This document shows positions 49,856 to 60,116 of a DNA stretch of 64,000 nt, in pieces. This stretch comes from Tsukamurella pseudospumae (lineage in GTDB: Bacteria > Actinomycetota > Actinomycetes > Mycobacteriales > Mycobacteriaceae). How positions within the stretch are numbered: position 1 is the stretch's first letter; each line of letters starts with the position of its first letter. The notes beneath the pieces are model-generated. The model saw only the letters and a program-made list of their open reading frames with translations, had not been told where the DNA came from and made no database searches. The DNA is taken from the NCBI RefSeq assembly GCF_001575205.1, contig NZ_LSRE01000050.1, positions 1-64,000 of the forward strand. The letters are read 5' to 3'. The position numbers and the translations under genes were made by a program.

Positions 49856-50275
49856 TCAGTCCCCCGCCGGGCTCACGACACGCTGCGCTCGCACATCCGG
49901 CAGGTTCCACTCGGCGAGCTCGAAGTCGGCGTCGTCGTGCAGGATGACCAGGCCGCGGGCTGCCGCAGTCGCGCAGATGAGCAGATCCACCGTCGACAGC
50001 GCCCGCACCGCTCCTACCCCGACGAGTCGATGCTGCGCAGACTCAATCCAGGACCAGACCGCCTTGGGCACGGGCACGTCGGGGTACATCTCGAAGAACA
50101 ATTCATTGATCTGGTCGTACTCAACCGAATTCCGGGCCGACCTCCGGAACTCGGCTCGCTGCGGCGCACACGAACCCACCGCCCCCGCGGTCAGCATCCC
50201 GAACCACCGATCTGCGAGAGCGTCATCACGGGTGATCCGCCATATCGCCGACGAATCGACGAGGTAGCGGATCAC
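49856..50275 (-). CDS. vapC: VapC-type PIN-domain toxin
   Basis: A 139-residue PIN-domain ribonuclease of a type II toxin-antitoxin pair. The acidic triad/quartet is visible: D7 (YLVDSSA), E42 (QRAEFRR), D97 (TVDLLICATAAA) and D114/D117 (LHDDADFE). Active-site integrity suggests a functional toxin. Its start overlaps the antitoxin stop by 4 nt (ATGA), the usual order. RNA target unknown. Base composition is slightly less GC-rich than the flanks, which would fit acquisition, but I did not compute it. Confidence 0.92.
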   Translation of the reverse strand: MIRYLVDSSAIWRITRDDALADRWFGMLTAGAVGSCAPQRAEFRRSARNSVEYDQINELFFEMYPDVPVPKAVWSWIESAQHRLVGVGAVRALSTVDLLICATAAARGLVILHDDADFELAEWNLPDVRAQRVVSPAGD

Positions 50276-50493
50276 GCGCGGCCCGACTTCTCTTCCTCAC
50301 GGAGAGCGCGCCAGCCCTCGTAGTCCCAGCCCTTCGCCTGCTCACGTAACCGCGCGAACGCCTCGACCCTTCGGTGCTGCGCGAGGTACTCGCGTAACGC
50401 CAGATTGACCGCTTCCTTCTTGGTCCGCACGCCGGCGACGCGCATCACACCGTCGAGAGCTTCGTCGTCAAGATCGATCTGAGTGACTGCCAT
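50272..50493 (-). CDS. vapB: VapB-type antitoxin
   Basis: A 73-residue ribbon-helix-helix antitoxin: the N-terminal strand VTQIDLDDEALDGVMR and helix TKKEAVNLALREYLAQ form the DNA-binding dimer, and the C-terminus (GWDYEGWRALREEEKSG) should wrap the toxin. A very strong ribosome binding site (AAGGAGGGGG) precedes ATG 50493, fitting the need for excess antitoxin. The pair has its own promoter just upstream and is probably self-repressed. Confidence 0.92.
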   Translation of the reverse strand: MAVTQIDLDDEALDGVMRVAGVRTKKEAVNLALREYLAQHRRVEAFARLREQAKGWDYEGWRALREEEKSGRA

Positions 50494-50521
50494 GTACCCC
50501 CTCCTTGTGGGATCTGTACAT

Positions 50522-50550
50522 AGACTACCAACATCATCAACATTTCGCAG
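50522..50550 (-). promoter_or_regulatory. vapBC promoter
   Basis: Minus strand: -35 CTGCGA (50550-50545), 17-nt spacer, -10 TAGTCT (50527-50522). It abuts the stop codon of the SWIM gene, so vapBC has its own start even though all genes here point the same way. The region is A/T-rich (AACATCATCAACA). Confidence 0.55.
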
Positions 50551-50551
50551 G

Positions 50552-51346
50552 TCACCGCGGGTCGCGGAGGCGGTCGTAGAGCTCGGCCAGCTCGTCGGAG
50601 GCCTCCGCCACGTCGGCGGGTTTGGTGCCGGTGCGGCGCAGGGCCATGCGCAGCAGCGCCGGGTCGAGCAGCGTCATCGCGTCGATCGGCGCGGGCTCGG
50701 GCAACGGCGGGAGGTCGAGGCCGTCGCCGTAGAAGGCCGCCGGACCCGCGTCCCAAGCCCCGGGATCCCAGGCGTCCCGGGCACCGTCGCCCGACGATGC
50801 CGCACCGCCCGGCCCCGGCGCGGAATCGGTGGACACCCGCGCGAGCAGACCGGCCAGGGGCACCCCCGCGAAGTCCAGGACCAGCGAGGGATCGGTGTCC
50901 GCGGCGGCGCAGAACTCGTAGGTCAGCGCGAGTGCGTGCACGCAGGCACCCGACTCATCGGGGCACGCGCACTCGACGACCACATCGGACGCCGACTCGG
51001 GCAGCACCAACTCCCCCAACGCGCGGCCCAACTCCCCGCGAGTGACCCCCAGCAGCTCGCCGGACGCGCCCTGCCCCACCAGCAGCGAGACCACCGCGGC
51101 CGCGTCGCCCGGCACCCGCGAGAGCGCGACAGCGAAGGGATCGAGCTGGCTGCCCTGGACCGTCGCGGTGACCGACCCCGGCACCACGGCCATCGCGTAC
51201 ACCTGGTGCTCGGAGTACAGGCGACGCGCGTACTGGACCTTGCGCCGCTCCGTGACCTCCTCGCGCTGCTGGATCAGCCTGCGCGAGAACCACGTTCCGC
51301 CCATCGGCCGCGCAGAATCCCTAGCCTTGCGGGCCACGCCGATCAC
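50552..51346 (-). CDS. SWIM zinc-finger domain protein, partner of the SNF2 helicase
   Basis: About 264 residues. The N-terminal part MGGTWFSRRLIQQREEV is typical of the SWIM proteins paired with SNF2 genes. The zinc motif is CACPDESGACVH (CxC...CxH), followed by a hydrophobic helix (ALALTYEFC) and an acidic Gly/Ala/Pro-rich C-terminal part ending TGTKPADVAEASDELAELYD. The start is uncertain: GTG 51346 has GGGAG 5 nt before it; GTG 51337 and ATG 51304 are alternatives. It begins about 27 nt after the helicase stop, so the two are one operon. M. tuberculosis Rv2102 beside helZ is the likely counterpart. Confidence 0.85.
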   Translation of the reverse strand: MIGVARKARDSARPMGGTWFSRRLIQQREEVTERRKVQYARRLYSEHQVYAMAVVPGSVTATVQGSQLDPFAVALSRVPGDAAAVVSLLVGQGASGELLGVTRGELGRALGELVLPESASDVVVECACPDESGACVHALALTYEFCAAADTDPSLVLDFAGVPLAGLLARVSTDSAPGPGGAASSGDGARDAWDPGAWDAGPAAFYGDGLDLPPLPEPAPIDAMTLLDPALLRMALRRTGTKPADVAEASDELAELYDRLRDPR

Positions 51347-51372
51347 CGCCTCTCCCTGGCCGTGCGCGCCAT

Positions 51373-54258
51373 CTACGTCACCGCCTCGTCGCGCAGGGCG
51401 ATCAACTCGTACAGCTCGTCGTTGTTGAGTTCCGTCAGCCACGCCTCGCCGACCTGCACCGTCATGGACGAGAGCTCCTTCTTCGCGGCGATCACGCCGT
51501 CGATCCGCTCCTCGAGCGTGCCCGCGCAGACGAACTTGCGGACCTGCACGGCGCGGGTCTGGCCGATGCGGAAGGCCCGGTCGGTGGCCTGGTTCTCCAC
51601 CGCGGGGTTCCACCAGCGGTCCACGTGCACCACATGATTCGCCGCCGTGAGATTGAGCCCCGTTCCGCCCGACTGCACCGTCGCCACCAGTGCCGGAGGG
51701 CCATCACCGGACTGGAACCGGGCCACCATCGCGTCCCGGTCACGCCGGGGCACGGCACCGTCGAGCACCGGGACCTCCGCGCCGAGCAGGCCCGTGAGCC
51801 AGGGCTGCAGCATCCGGGCGAATTCGGCGTACTGGGTGAAGACGAGGGCGCGCTCCCCCTCGGCCGCGATGGTCTCCAGGACGTCCGCGAGCAGTTCCAG
51901 CTTGCCGGAGCGGTGCTGCCCGCGGCGCAGCAGCGGCGAACCGTCGCCGAGGTAATGCGCCGGGTGGTTGCAGATCTGCTTGAGCCGGGTCAGCGAGGCC
52001 AGGACCAGGCCCCGCCTGCCCATGCCCTTCGACTCGCGCAGCTCCCGCACCAGCTCGTTGAGCACCGCCTGGTACAGCCCCGCCTGCTCCGGCGTGAGCG
52101 ACGCGCGGACCGTGAACTCGGCCTTCTCCGGCAGCTCCGGGGCGATGTTCGGGTCGGTCTTCTCGCGCCGCAGGATGAACGGCGAGGTCAGCGTGTTCAA
52201 CCGGCGCACCGCGGCGCGGTCCTGCTCCCGCTCGATGGGCATCGCGAACCGGTTCCGGAAGGTGCGCGCCGAGCCCAGCAGACCCGGGTTGACCAGGTCG
52301 ATCACCGCCCGCAGGTCCTCCAGACGGTTCTCCACCGGCGTGCCGGTGAGCGCCACCCGGTGCCCCGCAGGGATCGACCGCAGCGCCTTGGCGGCGGCGG
52401 TGTTGGCGTTCTTCACGTGCTGCGCCTCGTCCACCACGATGCGCGCCCAGTGGTGCCCGGCGAGCAGCTCCCGGTCGCGGGCGGCGAGGGCGAAGGTCGT
52501 CAGGACCACGTCGGACTCCCGCGCGATCCGCCCGAACTCCTCGCCGGTGGGCCTATCGCTGCCGTGGTGCACGTGAATCCGCAGATCGGGGGTGAAGCGC
52601 TGGGCCTCCGCGACCCAGTTTCCGACCACCGACATGGGGCAGACCAGCAGCGTCGGGCGCACCCCGTCATCGTCGGGCGAGTCGAGCCGCTCGTGGCACA
52701 GCAGCGCGAGCACCTGGATCGTCTTGCCCAGACCCATGTCGTCGGCGAGGACCGCGCCGATGCCGGCGCGCCACAGGCTCACCAGCCATTCGAGCCCCCG
52801 GAGCTGGTAGGGCCTCAGCTGCGCCTTGAGCGTCGACGGGGCCTCCACGACGGCGGGCGCGATGGTGCCGCCCCGGTACACCGAGTCGAGCCAGCCGAGC
52901 CCGTCGACGGCGGCCAGCGGGGCGGGCAGCGCGGCCGGGTCGGCGATCATGCCCAGGAGGTCCTGCAGATCCGTGCCGGACTCCGCCGCCGACCGCTGCT
53001 CGGCCACGAACCGCGCGGCCTGCGCCAGGGTGCGACGGTCCGCGCGGACCCACTTGCCGCGCACCTCGACCAGCCCCGACGCGGCGTTCGCCAGGCCCGC
53101 GAGTTCACTCGCGGTGAGCACCACGTCGCCCACCGCGAGCTGCCACGCGAAGTCCTTGATCTCGGCGAGCCCGGCCTGCACGGTGAGCGCCGTGCGCCCC
53201 GGCTGCTCCCGCCCGACGAGGCGCAGCGCGGGCCGCACCGTCGCGATCGACGCCGGCAGCAGCACCTCGTACCCGGCTTTGGTCAACCCCGGAGCGCCCT
53301 CCAGGAACAGCGATTCGGCCTCGGTGGTGGTGAGCAGGAAGTCCAGCGAGGTCCCGTCCTGCCGGGCCCGCTTGAGCGGCGGATACACCGCCAGGGCCCG
53401 GGCCAGCTCGCCCGCCAGGTCGTCCAGGTCGACGGGGCTCATCCGTGCCGGATCCGCCCGGACCGGCGCGGCGCCGGGGACGCGGCGGCAGACCTCGAGC
53501 CGCCACGGCGTGTCGGACGGCGTGGATCGCGGGTCGAGTGGGTTCTCCCCCGGTGCGCGGCCGTCGGGCTCGACCAGACGCAGCACCAACAGCGTCTCCG
53601 CCGACCGGACGCTGCCCGACCACTCGGTCCACGCCGCAGCGGCCCCCGCATCGGCGACGGCGGCGGGCGGGAGGGGCGCACCGTCGACCAGGGCGCGCAG
53701 CGCGGGGGCGGCGACCCAGGACCACGGGCCCTCGCCGAGGCGCCGGCGCGCATAGCCATCGGCGAGCTCCGCGCCCATGTCGAGGACGGCGGCAAGGTCG
53801 CCGGTGCGGCGCAGCACCGGCGGCATCGCGGCCGCGGCGGTCTGCACCCAGGTGCGCCACTGCACCGACTCGATCGGCGCCCACCGCACGGTCCAGTCGC
53901 CGTCGTCGCTGCGCAGCGCGGGACTCACCGCACCCGCCGCGACGAAGCGCTCGACCGACCGCGCGACCCAGCGCAGGAACCGCAGGTCACCGGCACCGTC
54001 GGACGGCTCGAGCCGGTCCAGCAGGTCCAGGGCGCGGGTGGGCCCGAGAGTGAGGGCGGGTGCCACGAGACGCCCGCTCGGCCCCGTCAGCGCGACGGTG
54101 CGCCGGGGCCTCCGGTCACCGAGGATCTCGGCGATCGGCGCGGGGAGCGCCGCCGGGTCGGGCTCGGCGGTGGGTTCGCCGACCTCGTCGGTGAACCACA
54201 GCGCGAGGCCCAGGCCGGGGCGCCACAGTCCGTGTGCCGTCGGTTGCGGTCTGGGCAT
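51373..54258 (-). CDS. SNF2-family helicase (HelZ-like)
   Basis: A 961-residue SNF2/SWI2 ATPase. The first ~450 residues are an Ala/Pro/Arg-rich accessory region with no motif I know beyond the SNF2-associated bacterial type. The motor has Walker A LADDMGLGKTIQVLALL (about 500), VVDEAQHVKN (about 607), LTGTPVENRLEDL, then a helicase C half with LVFTQYAEFARML, SGGTGLNLTAANHVVH and DRAFRIGQTRAVQV. It should remodel DNA-protein complexes. ATG 54258 is chosen because upstream sequence in frame is the antiframe of the GNAT gene, 10 nt away. M. tuberculosis HelZ (Rv2101) is the likely relative. Confidence 0.92.
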   Translation of the reverse strand: MPRPQPTAHGLWRPGLGLALWFTDEVGEPTAEPDPAALPAPIAEILGDRRPRRTVALTGPSGRLVAPALTLGPTRALDLLDRLEPSDGAGDLRFLRWVARSVERFVAAGAVSPALRSDDGDWTVRWAPIESVQWRTWVQTAAAAMPPVLRRTGDLAAVLDMGAELADGYARRRLGEGPWSWVAAPALRALVDGAPLPPAAVADAGAAAAWTEWSGSVRSAETLLVLRLVEPDGRAPGENPLDPRSTPSDTPWRLEVCRRVPGAAPVRADPARMSPVDLDDLAGELARALAVYPPLKRARQDGTSLDFLLTTTEAESLFLEGAPGLTKAGYEVLLPASIATVRPALRLVGREQPGRTALTVQAGLAEIKDFAWQLAVGDVVLTASELAGLANAASGLVEVRGKWVRADRRTLAQAARFVAEQRSAAESGTDLQDLLGMIADPAALPAPLAAVDGLGWLDSVYRGGTIAPAVVEAPSTLKAQLRPYQLRGLEWLVSLWRAGIGAVLADDMGLGKTIQVLALLCHERLDSPDDDGVRPTLLVCPMSVVGNWVAEAQRFTPDLRIHVHHGSDRPTGEEFGRIARESDVVLTTFALAARDRELLAGHHWARIVVDEAQHVKNANTAAAKALRSIPAGHRVALTGTPVENRLEDLRAVIDLVNPGLLGSARTFRNRFAMPIEREQDRAAVRRLNTLTSPFILRREKTDPNIAPELPEKAEFTVRASLTPEQAGLYQAVLNELVRELRESKGMGRRGLVLASLTRLKQICNHPAHYLGDGSPLLRRGQHRSGKLELLADVLETIAAEGERALVFTQYAEFARMLQPWLTGLLGAEVPVLDGAVPRRDRDAMVARFQSGDGPPALVATVQSGGTGLNLTAANHVVHVDRWWNPAVENQATDRAFRIGQTRAVQVRKFVCAGTLEERIDGVIAAKKELSSMTVQVGEAWLTELNNDELYELIALRDEAVT

Positions 54259-54268
54259 GGACGTCGGC

Positions 54269-54892
54269 CTACTCCGGAGTCGCCCGGTACGCCTCGTGCC
54301 GGTGGCGCAGACGGTGCCGCAGGTGCGCGCGGACCGAGGGCCACTCGTGACGCAGGATCGAGAACAGCACCGCGTCCTGCAGCGCGCCGTTGCGGTACCG
54401 GCGGTAGCTGCGCAGCACCCCGTCCTGCTTCGCCCCGAGGCGGGCGATCGCCTCGCGCGACTGGGTGTTGACCCACTGGGTGCGCAGCCCGATGCACTCG
54501 CAGCCCAGCACGTCGAAGGCGTGCTCGAGCAGCAGCAGCTTGGACTCCGCGTTCGTGCCCGTGCCGTGGGCCGACGCACGGTTCCAGGTGAAGCCGATCT
54601 CCATGCGCGGAACCGCGGGATCGATGTCGTAGTAGGTGGTCATCCCGAGCACCCGGCCGGCCGCGTCGATGGCCGTGAAGGGGATCATCTCGCCCTTCTC
54701 CTGCAGCCCGAGCCGGCGGTCGATCTCCGCACGCAGTCCGTCGGGCGAGGGAACGGAGGTGTACCAGCGGTCCCACAGCTGGCCGTCCTCGAGGGCCTCG
54801 ACCAGCCCGTCGTACTGGTCGTGCGAGAGCGGCGCGAGCGTGACCAGGTGGCCCGCCAGCGTGACGGGTTCCAGGGGCGAGAGGAAGGTCAT
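54269..54892 (-). CDS. GNAT-family N-acetyltransferase (RimJ/RimL type)
   Basis: A 207-residue acetyltransferase. [20 protein letters not shown] opens the fold, [19 protein letters not shown] is the central sheet, [20 protein letters not shown] carries the acetyl-CoA loop region, and [20 protein letters not shown] the adenine side. This is the RimL-like pattern for acetylating protein N-termini or small amines; the substrate is unknown. ATG 54892 gives the family N-terminus. It precedes the SNF2 gene by 10 nt, so the two may be co-transcribed. Confidence 0.87.
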   Translation of the reverse strand: MTFLSPLEPVTLAGHLVTLAPLSHDQYDGLVEALEDGQLWDRWYTSVPSPDGLRAEIDRRLGLQEKGEMIPFTAIDAAGRVLGMTTYYDIDPAVPRMEIGFTWNRASAHGTGTNAESKLLLLEHAFDVLGCECIGLRTQWVNTQSREAIARLGAKQDGVLRSYRRYRNGALQDAVLFSILRHEWPSVRAHLRHRLRHRHEAYRATPE

Positions 54893-54902
54893 GCGTCGCA
54901 GG

Positions 54903-55331
54903 CTACGCGGCGGGGGTGACAAGCAGCCGTTCGAGCGCCGCGCGCAGGCCGTCCGGGGCGCCCGCGGGACGCCGGGTCTCGCGGTCGACGAAGACGTGCA
55001 CGAACCACCCCTCCGCGGCGGGGGCACCGTCGGCCCCGAACAGCGTGACCGCGTACCGGACGCTGGACCGGCCCAGCTTCGTCACGGCCAGGCCGGCGGT
55101 GACGGGCTCCGGGAAGGCGAGCGGGGCGTCGTAGCGGCAGTGAGATTCCACACAGAGGCCGATCACGGGCCCGTGATGGATGTCGAGACCGCCCTCGCGG
55201 ATCAGGTACGTGTTGATGACCGTGTCGAAGAAGCTGTAGTACTCGACGTTGTTGACGTGCCCGTACACGTCGTTGTCCTTCCACCGCGTGGGAACCACCA
55301 GGGTGTAGGGCTGCTCATCGATCGTCGGCAT
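54903..55331 (-). CDS. 4HBT-type acyl-CoA thioesterase (hotdog fold)
   Basis: A 142-residue hotdog protein with the YbgC/4HBT signature: [25 protein letters not shown] includes the catalytic Asp, then [20 protein letters not shown] and [15 protein letters not shown]. Hydrolyses acyl-CoA; chain preference unknown. The start ATG 55331 ([13 protein letters not shown]) is favoured over the longer frame, whose first 32 residues are Pro/Gly-rich and not family-like. 10 nt separate it from the GNAT gene. Confidence 0.87.
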   Translation of the reverse strand: MPTIDEQPYTLVVPTRWKDNDVYGHVNNVEYYSFFDTVINTYLIREGGLDIHHGPVIGLCVESHCRYDAPLAFPEPVTAGLAVTKLGRSSVRYAVTLFGADGAPAAEGWFVHVFVDRETRRPAGAPDGLRAALERLLVTPAA

Positions 55332-55453
55332 GCCGCCCGACGGTACGCCGCCCACCGGTCCGGCAGGCCCACCGGTGGGAACTTTCCGGGGGCCGTCGGG
55401 GGTTAGATGGGGTGCAAGGTTCCACAACCGGCTCGCGTCCCACGGAGGTCATC

Positions 55454-56218
55454 ATGGCGAACAAGCCCGCCCCCATCTCTCCCGAGCAGCCCCGCCTTCC
55501 CGCCGTGCAGCACGACGGTGGCGGCGTCGTGGGCTCCGTCGTCGACCGTGCGGCCCGGCTGCAGGGTCCGGCGGTGGCCAAGTACGTGGCGGGCCTGCGG
55601 GCCGACAACCCCGACGACTCCCCGGCACAGATCATCGACCGCCTCGAGAAGCGGTACCTGCTGGCGGTGACCGGCAGCGGCGGGGCGGTCGGCGCCACGG
55701 CCGCGGTGCCCGGCGTCGGCACCGTCGCCGCGCTCGGCGCCGTCGGCGCGGAGACCGTCGTGTTCATGGAGGCGTCCGCGCTGTACGCGCTCGCGGTCGC
55801 GGAGGTCTACGGGATCCCGATCGACGACCGGGAGCTGCGCAGGGCGCTGGTGCTCACCGCGGTGCTCGGCGATGCCGGGCTCGGAGCGCTCCGCGCCACC
55901 GTCGGGGCCAAGAACGCGACCCTGCTCAACCTCAAGAAGAACCCCGCGCTCCCCGGCCTGGGCAACCTGAACAAGCAGCTGATGAAGATGTTCACGCGCC
56001 GCTTCATGGCGAAGAAGGCACCCTTCATGCTCGGCAAGCTCCTGCCCGCGGGCATCGGCCTCGTCGTCGGAGCGGGCGGTAACCGGGTGCTCGGCAAGGG
56101 CGTGATCAAGAACGCCCGCGCGGCCTTCGGACCGGTCCCCACCGCGTGGCCCACGCCACACCTGCGGGTGATCGAGGGGACGGCGACGAATGTGACCGGG
56201 ACCGCGTTACCGGAGTAA
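55454..56218 (+). CDS. Conserved membrane-associated protein (Rv1249c-like)
   Basis: A 254-residue protein with a Pro-rich start, a helical region, and a Gly/Ala-rich hydrophobic stretch (about 75-115, GSGGAVGATAAVPGVGTVAALGAVGAETVVF) that may be membrane-embedded, then a second one near 195-215 (LLPAGIGLVVGAGGNRVLGKG). The pattern resembles EcsC/DUF697-type membrane-associated proteins. It is next to kgd, as Rv1249c is in M. tuberculosis, which is the basis of the name. CGGAGG precedes ATG 55454. Function unknown. Confidence 0.75.
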   Translation: MANKPAPISPEQPRLPAVQHDGGGVVGSVVDRAARLQGPAVAKYVAGLRADNPDDSPAQIIDRLEKRYLLAVTGSGGAVGATAAVPGVGTVAALGAVGAETVVFMEASALYALAVAEVYGIPIDDRELRRALVLTAVLGDAGLGALRATVGAKNATLLNLKKNPALPGLGNLNKQLMKMFTRRFMAKKAPFMLGKLLPAGIGLVVGAGGNRVLGKGVIKNARAAFGPVPTAWPTPHLRVIEGTATNVTGTALPE

Positions 56219-56332
56219 CCCGTCCCGCCTTCACAGTGGTGGACTACCCTGAACCGAGCGGACTTGCGCCGTCTGCGATCCAGTGCGGCGCGCGCCCAAG
56301 ACGACGATGATGAATCGAGGCGAGGACCTGCC

Positions 56333-59300
56333 GTGAGCAGCAGTTCTGTATCGGATTTCGGCCAAAACGAGTGGCTGGTCGAGGAGATGTACGAGCGGTT
56401 CAAGGCCGACCCCAAGTCGGTCGACCCGAGCTGGCACGAATTCCTCTCGAACTACACGCCGGGTGCGGCGTCGAACAACGAGGCGTCCCCGAGCGCCGCA
56501 GCCCCCACCGCGGCCGCGGCGCCCGCCACCCAGCCCGTGGCACAACCGGCCGCCACCCCCGCGCCGAAGCAGGCGAAGACCACCGACACCACGCTGACCC
56601 CGGCGCCCGCCGCTCCGGTCACGCCGGCACCGTCGTCCCCCGCCAAGCCCGCCCCGGCGCCCAAGGCCCCCGCGCAGACCGAGTTCCCCGCCGAGGAGGA
56701 GCGCACCGTGCTCCGCGGCGCGGCGAACGCCGTGGTCAAGAACATGAACGCCAGCCGCGAGGTACCGACGGCCACGTCGGTGCGCTCGATGCCGGTCAAG
56801 GTCATGTTCGACAACCGCGTGGTGATCAACAACCACCTCGCGCGCACCCGCGGCGGCAAGATCAGCTTCACCCACATCCTGGGCTACGCCCTGGTGCAGG
56901 GCGTCAAGGCCTTCCCCAACATGAACCGGCACTTCGCCGAGATCGACGGTAAGCCCAACGCCGTCACGCCGCCCCACGTCAACCTGGGCATCGCGATCGA
57001 CCTGGTCGGCAAGAACGGCAGCCGCAGCCTCGTGGTCGCGGGCGTCAAGGGCGCCGAGGCGATGGACTTCGGCCAGTTCGTGGCCGCGTACGAGGACATC
57101 GTCCGCCGCGCCCGCCAGGGCAAGCTCGGTGCCGAGGACTTCGCGGGCGTCACCATCTCGCTGACCAACCCCGGCGGCATCGGCACCGTGCACTCGGTGC
57201 CCCGCCTCATGGTGGGTCAGGGCGCGATCATCGGTGTCGGTGCGATGGAGTACCCGGCCGAGTTCCAGGGCGCGAGCGACGAGAAGATCGCCGAGCTCGC
57301 GGTCGGCAAGCTCACCACGCTGACCTCGACCTACGACCACCGCATCATCCAGGGCGCCGAGTCCGGCGACTTCCTGCGGTACGTCCACGAGCTCACGCTG
57401 AGCGATGACTTCTGGGACGACATCTTCCGCACGATGCACGTGCCCTACGAGCCGATCCGCTGGCGGCAGGACATCCCCGCCCACGGCATCGACAAGGACG
57501 CGCGGGTCCTCGCCCTCATCGCGGCGTACCGGGCGCGCGGCCACCTCATGGCCGACGTCGACCCGCTGCGCTACAACAACGACAGCCTCGAGTCGCACCC
57601 CGACCTGAACGTGCTCACCTACGAGCTCACCCTGTGGGATCTCGACCGCACGTTCAACGTCGGCGGCTTCCACGGCGCCGAGCGGCTCAAGCTGCGCAAG
57701 GTGCTCTCCGTGCTACGCGACGCCTACTGCCGGCACGTGGGCATCGAATACACGCACATCCTCGAGCCCGAGCAGCAGAAGTGGCTGCAGGAGCGCGTCG
57801 AGACGAAGGACATCAAGCCCACCGTCGCCGAGCAGAAGTACATCCTCAGCAAGCTCAACGCGGCCGAGGCCTTCGAGACATTCCTGCAGACCAAGTACGT
57901 CGGCCAGAAGCGCTTCTCGCTCGAGGGCGCCGAGTCGGTCATCCCGATGATGGACGCGGTGCTGGACCAGGCCGCCGAGCACGAGCTCGACGAGGTCGTC
58001 ATCGGCATGCCGCACCGCGGCCGGCTGAACGTGCTGGCGAACATCGTCGGCAAGCCCTACAGCAAGATCTTCACCGAGTTCGAGGGCAACCTGAACCCGT
58101 CGCAGGCGCACGGCTCGGGCGATGTGAAGTACCACCTCGGAGCCGAGGGCAAGTACTACCAGATGTTCGGCGAGAACGAGATCACCGTCTCGCTGGTCGC
58201 CAACCCGTCGCACCTCGAAGCGGTCGACCCGGTGCTCGAGGGCATCGTGCACGCCAAGCAGGACATGGCGAACCCGCCCGAGGGCGAGCACCCGATCATG
58301 CCGCTGATGCTGCACGGCGACGCAGCCTTCGCGGGCCAGGGCGTCGTGGCGGAGACGCTGAACATGGCGAAGCTGCCCGGCTTCTCCAACGGCGGCACCA
58401 TCCACATCGTCGTGAACAACCAGGTGGGCTTCACCACCTCGCCGGAGCACTCGCGCAGCTCGCAGTACTGCACCGACGTGGCGAAGATGATCGGCGCGCC
58501 GATCTTCCACGTCAACGGCGACGATCCCGAGGCGTGCGTGTGGGTCGCGAAGCTGGCGGTCGACTTCCGCGAGAAGTTCGACAAGGACGTCGTCATCGAC
58601 CTCGTCTGCTACCGCCGCCGCGGCCACAACGAGGGCGACGACCCGTCGATGACCCAGCCCGGCATGTACGACGTGATCGACACCAAGCGCGGTGTCCGCA
58701 AGTCCTACACCGAGGCCCTCATCGGTCGTGGCGACATCTCGACCAAGGAGGCCGAGGACGCGCTGCGCGACTACCAGGGCCAGCTGGAGCGGGTGTTCAA
58801 CGAGGTCAAGGAGCTCGAGAAGTTCCAGGCTGAGCCCGCGCCGTCGATCATCGCCGACCAGCCGCTGCCGAGCTCGCTCGTGACCGCGGTGCCGCTGGAG
58901 CAGATCCAGCGCGTGGGCGACGCGTACGCCAACGTCCCCGAGGGCTTCACCGTGCACCCGCGCGTGGCCCCCGTGGTCAAGCGCCGCTTCGAGATGTCCC
59001 GCGAGGGCGGCATCGACTGGGCCTTCGGCGAGCTGCTCGCCTTCGGCACGCTGCTCGAGGAGGGCCGCACGGTCCGCCTGGCCGGCCAGGACAGCCGCCG
59101 CGGCACGTTCACGCAGCGTCACGCGGTGCTCATCGATCGCCAGACCGGCGCGGAGTACACCCCGCTGGACAACCTGGGTCCCGACGGTACGCCGTCCCCC
59201 GGTCGGTTCATGGTCTACGACTCGGCGCTCACCGAGTACGCGGGCCTGGGCTTCGAGTACGGCTACTCCGTCGCCGACGAGTCGGCGCTGGTGTGCTGGG

Positions 59301-60064
59301 AGGCGCAGTTCGGCGACTTCGTCAACGGCGCGCAGTCGATCATCGACGAGTTCATCAGCTCGGGTGAGGCGAAGTGGGGCCAGACCTCCGGCGTCACGCT
59401 GCTGCTCCCCCACGGCCACGAGGGCCAGGGACCGGACCACACGTCGGCCCGCATCGAGCGCTTCCTGCAGCTGTGCGCCGAGGGCTCGATGACGGTCGCG
59501 ATGCCGTCGACCCCGGCGTCGTACTTCCACCTCCTGCGTCGCCACGCCCTCGACGGCGTGCGCCGCCCGATGGTGGTCGCGACGCCGAAGTCGATGCTGC
59601 GCAACAAGGCCGCCGTGAGCCCCGTCGAGGACTTCACGACGGGCAAGTTCCGCTCGGTCATCGACGACCCGGCCTTCGAGATCGACGGCGGCGACCGCAG
59701 CAAGGTCACCAAGCTGCTGATGGTCTCCGGCAAGCTCTACTGGGAGCTGGAGGCGCGTCGGAAGAAGGACGGCCGCGACGATGTGGCGATCATCCGCATG
59801 GAGCAGCTGTACCCGCTGCCCTCGCGGCGCCTGCCCGCGACGCTGGACAAGTACCCGAACGCCACCGACATCCGGTGGGTCCAGGAGGAGCCCGCGAACC
59901 AGGGCGCGTGGCCGTTCTTCGGCCTCGCCCTCCCGGAGCTCGACGGTCGCCTGATCGGCATCAAGCGCGTCTCGCGGCGCGCCATGTCGGCGCCGTGCTC
60001 GGGCTCGTCGAAGGTTCACGCGGTCGAGCAGGCCCAGATCATCGACGAGGCCTTCCTCGTCTAG
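56333..60064 (+). CDS. kgd: Multifunctional 2-oxoglutarate dehydrogenase E1/E2-like enzyme (Kgd/SucA)
   Basis: A 1243-residue enzyme handling 2-oxoglutarate in the TCA cycle, with a ThDP-dependent E1o module and an N-terminal E2-like acyltransferase. Order: short peripheral helix ([18 protein letters not shown]), a Pro/Ala-rich linker (about 45-115), an acyltransferase domain ending with the catalytic [16 protein letters not shown] (His about 336), then the E1 domain with [11 protein letters not shown], the ThDP motif [11 protein letters not shown] (about 660) and VNNQVGF. In mycobacteria the homologue makes succinic semialdehyde or feeds KDH activity and is held by GarA. GTG 56333 matches the mycobacterial start; it stands about 114 nt after the upstream gene. 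Confidence 0.97.
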   Translation: MSSSSVSDFGQNEWLVEEMYERFKADPKSVDPSWHEFLSNYTPGAASNNEASPSAAAPTAAAAPATQPVAQPAATPAPKQAKTTDTTLTPAPAAPVTPAPSSPAKPAPAPKAPAQTEFPAEEERTVLRGAANAVVKNMNASREVPTATSVRSMPVKVMFDNRVVINNHLARTRGGKISFTHILGYALVQGVKAFPNMNRHFAEIDGKPNAVTPPHVNLGIAIDLVGKNGSRSLVVAGVKGAEAMDFGQFVAAYEDIVRRARQGKLGAEDFAGVTISLTNPGGIGTVHSVPRLMVGQGAIIGVGAMEYPAEFQGASDEKIAELAVGKLTTLTSTYDHRIIQGAESGDFLRYVHELTLSDDFWDDIFRTMHVPYEPIRWRQDIPAHGIDKDARVLALIAAYRARGHLMADVDPLRYNNDSLESHPDLNVLTYELTLWDLDRTFNVGGFHGAERLKLRKVLSVLRDAYCRHVGIEYTHILEPEQQKWLQERVETKDIKPTVAEQKYILSKLNAAEAFETFLQTKYVGQKRFSLEGAESVIPMMDAVLDQAAEHELDEVVIGMPHRGRLNVLANIVGKPYSKIFTEFEGNLNPSQAHGSGDVKYHLGAEGKYYQMFGENEITVSLVANPSHLEAVDPVLEGIVHAKQDMANPPEGEHPIMPLMLHGDAAFAGQGVVAETLNMAKLPGFSNGGTIHIVVNNQVGFTTSPEHSRSSQYCTDVAKMIGAPIFHVNGDDPEACVWVAKLAVDFREKFDKDVVIDLVCYRRRGHNEGDDPSMTQPGMYDVIDTKRGVRKSYTEALIGRGDISTKEAEDALRDYQGQLERVFNEVKELEKFQAEPAPSIIADQPLPSSLVTAVPLEQIQRVGDAYANVPEGFTVHPRVAPVVKRRFEMSREGGIDWAFGELLAFGTLLEEGRTVRLAGQDSRRGTFTQRHAVLIDRQTGAEYTPLDNLGPDGTPSPGRFMVYDSALTEYAGLGFEYGYSVADESALVCWEAQFGDFVNGAQSIIDEFISSGEAKWGQTSGVTLLLPHGHEGQGPDHTSARIERFLQLCAEGSMTVAMPSTPASYFHLLRRHALDGVRRPMVVATPKSMLRNKAAVSPVEDFTTGKFRSVIDDPAFEIDGGDRSKVTKLLMVSGKLYWELEARRKKDGRDDVAIIRMEQLYPLPSRRLPATLDKYPNATDIRWVQEEPANQGAWPFFGLALPELDGRLIGIKRVSRRAMSAPCSGSSKVHAVEQAQIIDEAFLV

Positions 60065-60082
60065 ATCGACTCGGTCACCATC

Positions 60083-60116
60083 CAGGGCCGGTTCTCCTTC
60101 GGGAGGACCGGCCCTG
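60083..60116 (+). terminator. Terminator after kgd
   Basis: A 10-bp stem CAGGGCCGGT (60083-60092) with its complement (60107-60116). Inside it CTCC/GGAG closes a TTCG tetraloop, making a very stable hairpin 18 bp past the kgd stop. Confidence 0.85.

Noticed and set aside
49856-54258. Calling the SNF2/SWIM region a known defence system such as DISARM
   Set aside because: No DNA methyltransferase, phospholipase D or DUF1998 genes are adjacent, so the defining parts are missing.
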